Of a stretch of 64,000 bases of DNA, positions 59,569 through 64,000 are shown in pieces. This stretch comes from Shinisaurus crocodilurus. Taxonomy: Eukaryota > Chordata > Lepidosauria > Squamata > Shinisauridae. The notes below the pieces were generated by a model that saw only the letters and a list, made by a program, of their open reading frames with translations, searched no databases and was not told the origin of the DNA. Location: assembly GCA_021292165.1 (NCBI GenBank), contig CM037877.1:129884274-129948273 (forward strand), read 5' to 3'. Each line of letters starts with the position of its first letter. The first letter of the stretch is position 1. Position numbers and translations under genes: made by a program.

Positions 59569-59728
59569 CTGGAGGGGAAGCAAACACAATCTAAGGCTGA
59601 AAGGACATGGCACGTGGTCACATGCATGTTTCTGCCTAGGTGTGCTGAAAGAGAAGTTGCCTCAAGCAGTCTTTTAAAGAAGCGCTGAAGGAAATTCCTT
59701 TGATAAAGAGTTTTTCTCCCAAATGAGT

Positions 59729-60885
59729 TGGGAACCTTATCACTTGGATTACGAGTAACCCGGTGTGCGAGCATTTTGCAAGACGAGCAAAAAATTTTTT
59801 AAAAATTGACTCGCTAAACGAGCAAGGTCTTGCAAACAAGCATACTGGGTTACTCGCTGTCAGCTCCTGGGCGGCTCCACGCTACGTGGAGCTGCCCGGG
59901 AGCCGGCGCAGAGCAAGGGGCCGCGCCTGGCCTCCACATGGCTCGCTGGCAGGGAGCTGCATGGAGGGCAGGCGCGGCGTGGCTGCTCGCTCTGCGGGTG
60001 CCTCGCGCAATGCCATGCCATGCCGGCTCCCGGGCAGGAAAGCGGCGCCGGCTGCGTGAGCGGCCGCGCCACAGCTCCCTGCCAGGGAGCCGGAAAAACA
60101 CTGCCGGCTCCATGGCAGGGAGCTGCGTGGAGGCATTCTCGCTGCTCCCTACCTCTTTCAGCAGCGGCTTGCCTCTCGGCGAGCTGTCCACACTCCCATC
60201 GCTGGTCCCGTCGCGTCCCTTGCTGCCCCGGAAGTGACGCGACGGGACCCTGCAATTCCCGTCGCATCACTTCGGGGGCAGGAAGTGACGCGACGGGACC
60301 GGCGATGGGAGCGTGGGCGGCTTGCCGAGGAGAGGCGAACCGCCCCTGGAAGAGGTAGGGAGCAGCGAGAACGCCTCCACGCAGCTCCCTGGCAGGGAGC
60401 TGCGGTGCGGCCGCGCGCTCTGCTGGCGCCTCGTGCTGCTGTGCCACTTCCCTGCCCAGGAGCCGGCATGGCAGCACACGAGGCACCTGCAGAGTGAGCG
60501 GCTGCGCCGCACCTGCCCTCCATGCAGCTCACTGCCAGGGAGCCGTGCAGAGGCCAGGCGCGGCCAGGAGCCGGCACAGTAGCACGGGAGGCGCCCACAG
60601 AGCGAGTGGAGGTGCGGCGCAGCCCGACCGCTTGCTCTGTGGGCGCCTCGCGCTGCCTTGCCAGCTCCCGGGAATTCGTTCCACAACCATTTAATCACTG
60701 CTTTGCCGGCTCCCTCCATGTGGCTCCCTGCCAGGGAGCTGGCAAAGCAGTGATTAAATGGTTGTGGAATGAATCATTTGAGTTCCCATTATTTCTAATG
60801 GGAAAACTCGCTTTGATATGCGAGTATTTTGGATTACGAGCATGGTTCCGGAACGAATTATGCTCGTAATCCAAGGTACTACTGT
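59729..60885. mobile_element. Tigger-like foldback, family G, with a GC-rich core
   Basis: The right end 'ttccggaacgaattatgctcgtaatccaaggtactactg' and the left end 'ccttatcacttggattacgagtaaccc' match the small family G element at 34909-35171, and both share 'gcaagac.agcaaaa' and 'actcgctttgatat'. The core (59860-60760) is very GC-rich with repeated gacgcgacgggacc words and inverted copies of 'cgcggccgctc..' and 'ccggctccctggcag' blocks. Long open frames in several frames are a by-product of the composition. Confidence 0.8.
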
Positions 60886-61039
60886 AGCTGGCTTTTTTGT
60901 GTGTTTGGTCCTTTTCCATGGCTGCTTTGATCCTCTCTTGTCTACAAAATAAAGGCGTGACATACACCACCATGGAGCAAAGCAGCCATCCAGACAGAAA
61001 TGGAAGCACTAGAACACAACACCCCCAATCCTCATCTGA

Positions 61040-61260
61040 CTATTGATCCAGAAGGATACCATGATCAGTTGCTGAGAGGTCCAAGAGAATCTTCATGCTC
61101 CCCTGCTTTAGGTTATCCATCAGACTGACCAAAGCTGTTTCAGTGCCAAAACCGAGCAAAGAGCCAGGCTGTACCGGATCCAGATAATCTGTGGCATCCA
61201 AGTATGCCTGGCTTTGTACAGCAACCACGCACGTGAGCACTTTGCCCAAGAAATTGAAAA
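61040..61260 (-). mobile_element. CR1/L2-clade RT fragment
   Basis: The minus frame reads YLDPVQPGSLLGFGTETALV and KILLDLSATDHGILL. It matches the FGTETALV..LLDLSAAFDTVDH stretch of this RT clade, with the F of the SAAFD box lost. Confidence 0.8.
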
Positions 61261-61284
61261 GTCAGCTGGTGAATGAGATGCTTT

Positions 61285-61550
61285 AAATCAGCCAACCCCC
61301 AACCTGGTGCCTTCCAGATGTATTTGACTATGACACCCATCATCCCCAGCTGCTGGGGTGCTGGAAGCTATAGTCCAGTGTTCTCCAACCTTGGGTCCCC
61401 AGATGTTTTTGGCCTACAACTTCCAGCATGCCCCAGCCAGCTATGCTGGCTCGCAGTTGTAGGCCAAAAAATCTGGGGACCCAAGGTCGGAGAATACTGC
61501 TATAGTCCAACACATCTGGAGGGCACCAGGCTGAGGAAGGCTGCAATTAA
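61285..61550. mobile_element. MITE family C split by a family A MITE
   Basis: The left part 'cccaacctggtgccttccagatg' and the right part 'acatctggagggcaccaggctgaggaaggctg' are the two arms of family C. They are separated by the element at 61376-61499, and the duplicated ctatagtc is part of the family C sequence. Confidence 0.88.
61376..61499. mobile_element. MITE family A with perfect 8-bp target duplication, nested
   Basis: 124 bp flanked by ctatagtc (61368-61375 and 61500-61507). It is inserted in family C. Confidence 0.96.
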
Positions 61551-61784
61551 TCAATAATTCCTTGCTAGTCTGCTGTGGCAAGTGGCTCTAATTCTGGTAC
61601 AATCGCACCGCACCACCAACCTTTCTGCTCCGTCAGCAAAGAACACAGTATCCCAACTCATCCTCTGTGTTCCATACTATACTGCTTGATTCCACATTTT
61701 AACAGTGATTCCTAAATACAAACCCCGAATCAATTTTCCTATTACGAAGGGGCACTCACTAAGCAAAACCTAGGAGTTAGAAAT

Positions 61785-63056
61785 GGTTGTGTTTGCACAA
61801 CACGGCAACTCCCCTGCGAATAGGCTACGCACCGTGGATTGTTCGTGGAACAACCCACAGTGGGCCCGACAGACAATTGGGCTCACCGTGGGTTGTCCCC
61901 CGCACTCCTCACCCTTGGTCCCCTTGCAGGTATCCCAGGGACCTGCATGGCAGAACCCGTCTTGTCTCCTCTCCCCACTGAGATCATGACACCTTTTGCG
62001 GTCGCTGCAGCTTTCTTCCCCATTTTTCCCTTTCTTTTCAGAGATCACTTTTTGTGATCTCCAAAGTAACAGCCAGTGACATCCCCTCCGAAGTGCCCAA
62101 GCGGCACAATGGAGTGGCCGTCACTGGTTTGCCACCTTTTTGTGTGTGCCAGAAACGTTTTCTCTAATTTTGGGGGGTGGGGGTGGGGTCAGTAGTTCGG
62201 ATTGTGCAAGTGCGCAACTCTGACTACTCAAAATTTGAAGCCTTCCCTGGTCAATGTCCTGGTAAGTGCCTGCTGTCAAAGAAAACACCATCCATGGGCA
62301 TTGACAAAGCCAGGCCTCAAATACGTTATTTTGCTTTCACTTGACAGCTGTCAAATGGTGAGCTGTCAAGTGAAAGCAAAGCTGCAAGTAGATCTTTGCT
62401 TGTGAAAGGGGGTGGTGATTACATAACCCACTTCGCAGCAAGGTCCTCTAGGTTTTAAGGTTGTATGTGACAGTTATCAGTGTCCTCCACCTTCTCCTGA
62501 GACTCTAGGTGCTTAGGAAAGTGGAAAAGTGCAGCCCACCCCGTTTACAGAAGCACTTACTTTTGACAGCAGGGTTTCTTTCAAAACAGGGTTTTTGACA
62601 GGGTTAAACAGGTTGTGGGTTTTTTTTGACAGTGGTAGATTTCACGGCAAAAAGTGATTTCCGAAAACGGGGGGACAGCTGAGGTGACCACAAAAGGGGT
62701 TGCGATCTCAGCAGGCGACAGCAAGCCAGTGATGGTTGCTCCAAAGTGCCTGTTGGGCAGTTGGTGGAGTGGCTCCACTGGTGGTGGCCCAGATGATCTC
62801 AGCAGGCGTGGCAAGGGGTTTTTGCCACTCAACACTTGCCACTTTCCTGGACCCACAATGAGATTGGTGTGCCATTTTCGGACAACACACCAGCCCATTG
62901 TGGGTTCAACAACCCTTACAAGCAGCCCTGGCTTGTTGGGGTGGCTCGTTGCCCCAAAACAAGCCACCCTGCAGGAAGTGGTCCAAGTTTGGATGACACG
63001 ACAACCCACTGTGGCTAGTTATCCCCACAATGGGTTGCCGTGTCGTGCGAACCCAA
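61785..63056. mobile_element. 1.27 kb foldback element, family H
   Basis: Ends tgtttgcacaacacggcaac and gttgccgtgtcgtgcgaaccc are inverted repeats. Further inverted arms include cccacagtgggc / acccactgtgg, 'gagatcactttttgtgatctcc' against 'aaaaagtgatttccgaaa', and 'cttgacagctgtcaaatggtgagctgtcaag'. No transposase frame was seen. A rearranged relative lies at 26930-27800. Confidence 0.78.
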
Positions 63057-63834
63057 TCCATCTGTTACATGAAGCTGCAGAACTGAGCAAGCATGAAACC
63101 ATTCTGGGTCAAATTGAGCATAAGCTGCTTATGGACCAACCTTTTTCCATCCTGGGTCTGCAATCTCCTTTCTTAGAGATCATGGTAGCGGTGTTCTTGC
63201 CAGAGCTTTCTTGCTTCGGTGCCTAAGAACACAAGTGCATACATTTCTTTACCGATATTTCGTGGCGTTTGAAGGCTTGAACAGCATTATTAGCTCCAAA
63301 GTAAACTGGCTGGCAGTGAGAAACTAGAGCAGAGCTTTCTCACAACCTGCTAGCTGCTAAAGGTTCCCTCCATCTGACAAGCCCTAATTCCACTCACCCA
63401 CCTCCATATTGCTCTTGTTCCTTTAAGCCTCCAGGAAAGAAGGGAAGACTTCCGGGCTCTGCTAACCCACCTTGCTTTCACACTTCTGAATTGCACACTC
63501 AGGGCCAAACTAGATGCAACACTAAACACTTTACTAGAAAGCACATCAGGGTTTCTTAAAATTTAATAGCAGTCTACCCCAATTTTTCTTAAAAACACAA
63601 GATACAGCTTTTTGTTGCCAAAACCTGGTGGCAAACCACTCCGTAGCGCTAGGATTAAATTTAGCTGGTTTGCAAGCTAAATGTGACCCTTTTAGCACTC
63701 TGTAGCACCATTATTATTATTGGGGGGGGGATCATTGCCACTACCAAATTTGGCAAGTGTAATGGTGGGGGCTGCATACAACCTGGAGGCCACGTGTTGC
63801 CCACTCCTGATCTAGTCTCAGGATCTGTAACACA

Positions 63835-64000
63835 GGATGAAACTACAACATCTCTGACAGATGGCTGTCCAGATCTGCTTAAATAGCTCCTGAGAAGAGC
63901 AGTCTACCACCCCGAGGCAGACTGTTCCACTATCACCAAACATTAAGACGTTTCTCCTAATGTCTAGCCAAAAACTGCTTCCTTGCATTTCCACCCATTG
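63835..64000 (-). mobile_element. CR1/L3-like LINE fragment
   Basis: 'ctctgacagatggctgtccag', 'gaggcagactgttccact' and 'aagacgtttctcctaatgtctag' are the antisense of an old CR1/L3 3' region. It runs off the right edge. Confidence 0.65.

Larger units (their letters stand above)
32899..56670 (-). other. PDE4DIP: Giant PDE4DIP intron (about 23.8 kb)
   Basis: Between window exons 6 and 5 no further coding exon matching myomegalin was found on the minus strand. The intron holds L1, L2 and CR1 debris, a solo LTR and many DNA-transposon fragments, listed individually. Stretches 42.8-43.9, 45.0-46.3, 49.5-51.4 and 51.6-52.4 kb show nothing I can name: no convincing gene, RNA or repeat family. Confidence 0.75.

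Noticed and set aside
2091..59568. CDK5RAP2 as the identity of the gene
   Set aside because: Exons 1-5, 10, 16 and 18 match stretches I recall as specific to myomegalin; shared family segments alone would not decide.
59830..60598. Overlapping long open frames on both strands
   Set aside because: The GC-rich inverted-repeat core of a Tigger-like element has few stop codons in any frame.
60891..60953. Exon-like sequence after a cctttattttgtag acceptor reading QERIKAAMEKDQTHKKAS on the minus strand
   Set aside because: It resembles a coiled coil but no donor follows before the transposon end, and I could not align it with myomegalin.
62654..63226. 190-codon plus-strand frame
   Set aside because: Most of it lies inside the 1.27 kb foldback element and shows no domain.

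Overview
The window looks like nuclear DNA of a lepidosaur reptile, most likely a squamate (lizard or snake). It has intron-split genes with GT..AG splice sites, CR1 and L2 type LINEs, tRNA-derived SINEs of the Sauria type, and dense microsatellites. I cannot tell lizard from snake, and there is no prokaryotic or organellar signal.

One protein-coding gene is recognisable, on the minus strand: the middle to C-terminal part of PDE4DIP (myomegalin), a coiled-coil centrosome/Golgi scaffold related to CDK5RAP2. I place 23 exons between 59568 (upstream) and 2091 (downstream). They were found by matching translations to remembered human myomegalin and checking splice sites and phases. All 22 junctions keep phase, giving 1365 codons. 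The 5' exons lie beyond 64000 and the final C-terminal exon(s) beyond position 1. Two segments known from human were not found: one between exons at 9765-9896 and 6559-6736, and one between 4950-5156 and 3926-4101. The intron 32899-56670 is about 24 kb.

Layout: 1-1850 is a CR1 LINE lying where the last exons would be expected to follow. 2.1-31.3 kb holds exons 23 to 7 with short introns full of transposon debris. 31.3-56.7 kb is mostly one giant intron around the small exon at 32810-32898, with L1, L2 and CR1 fragments, a solo LTR with target duplications and many miniature DNA transposons. 56.7-59.6 kb holds exons 5 to 1. 59.7-64 kb is a Tigger-like foldback with a GC-rich core, a 1.27 kb foldback and more LINE debris.

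The transposon content is the most unusual part. Several hAT-type MITE families have clean 8-bp target duplications. Families with unrelated termini share an inverted core matching the ZNF143/THAP11 promoter motif. A group of foldbacks shares termini like GGTTCACACGAC but has different arms. Two copies of a SINE join a 5S-rRNA-like head to a CR1-like tail. No viral protein gene, CRISPR array or toxin gene was seen.
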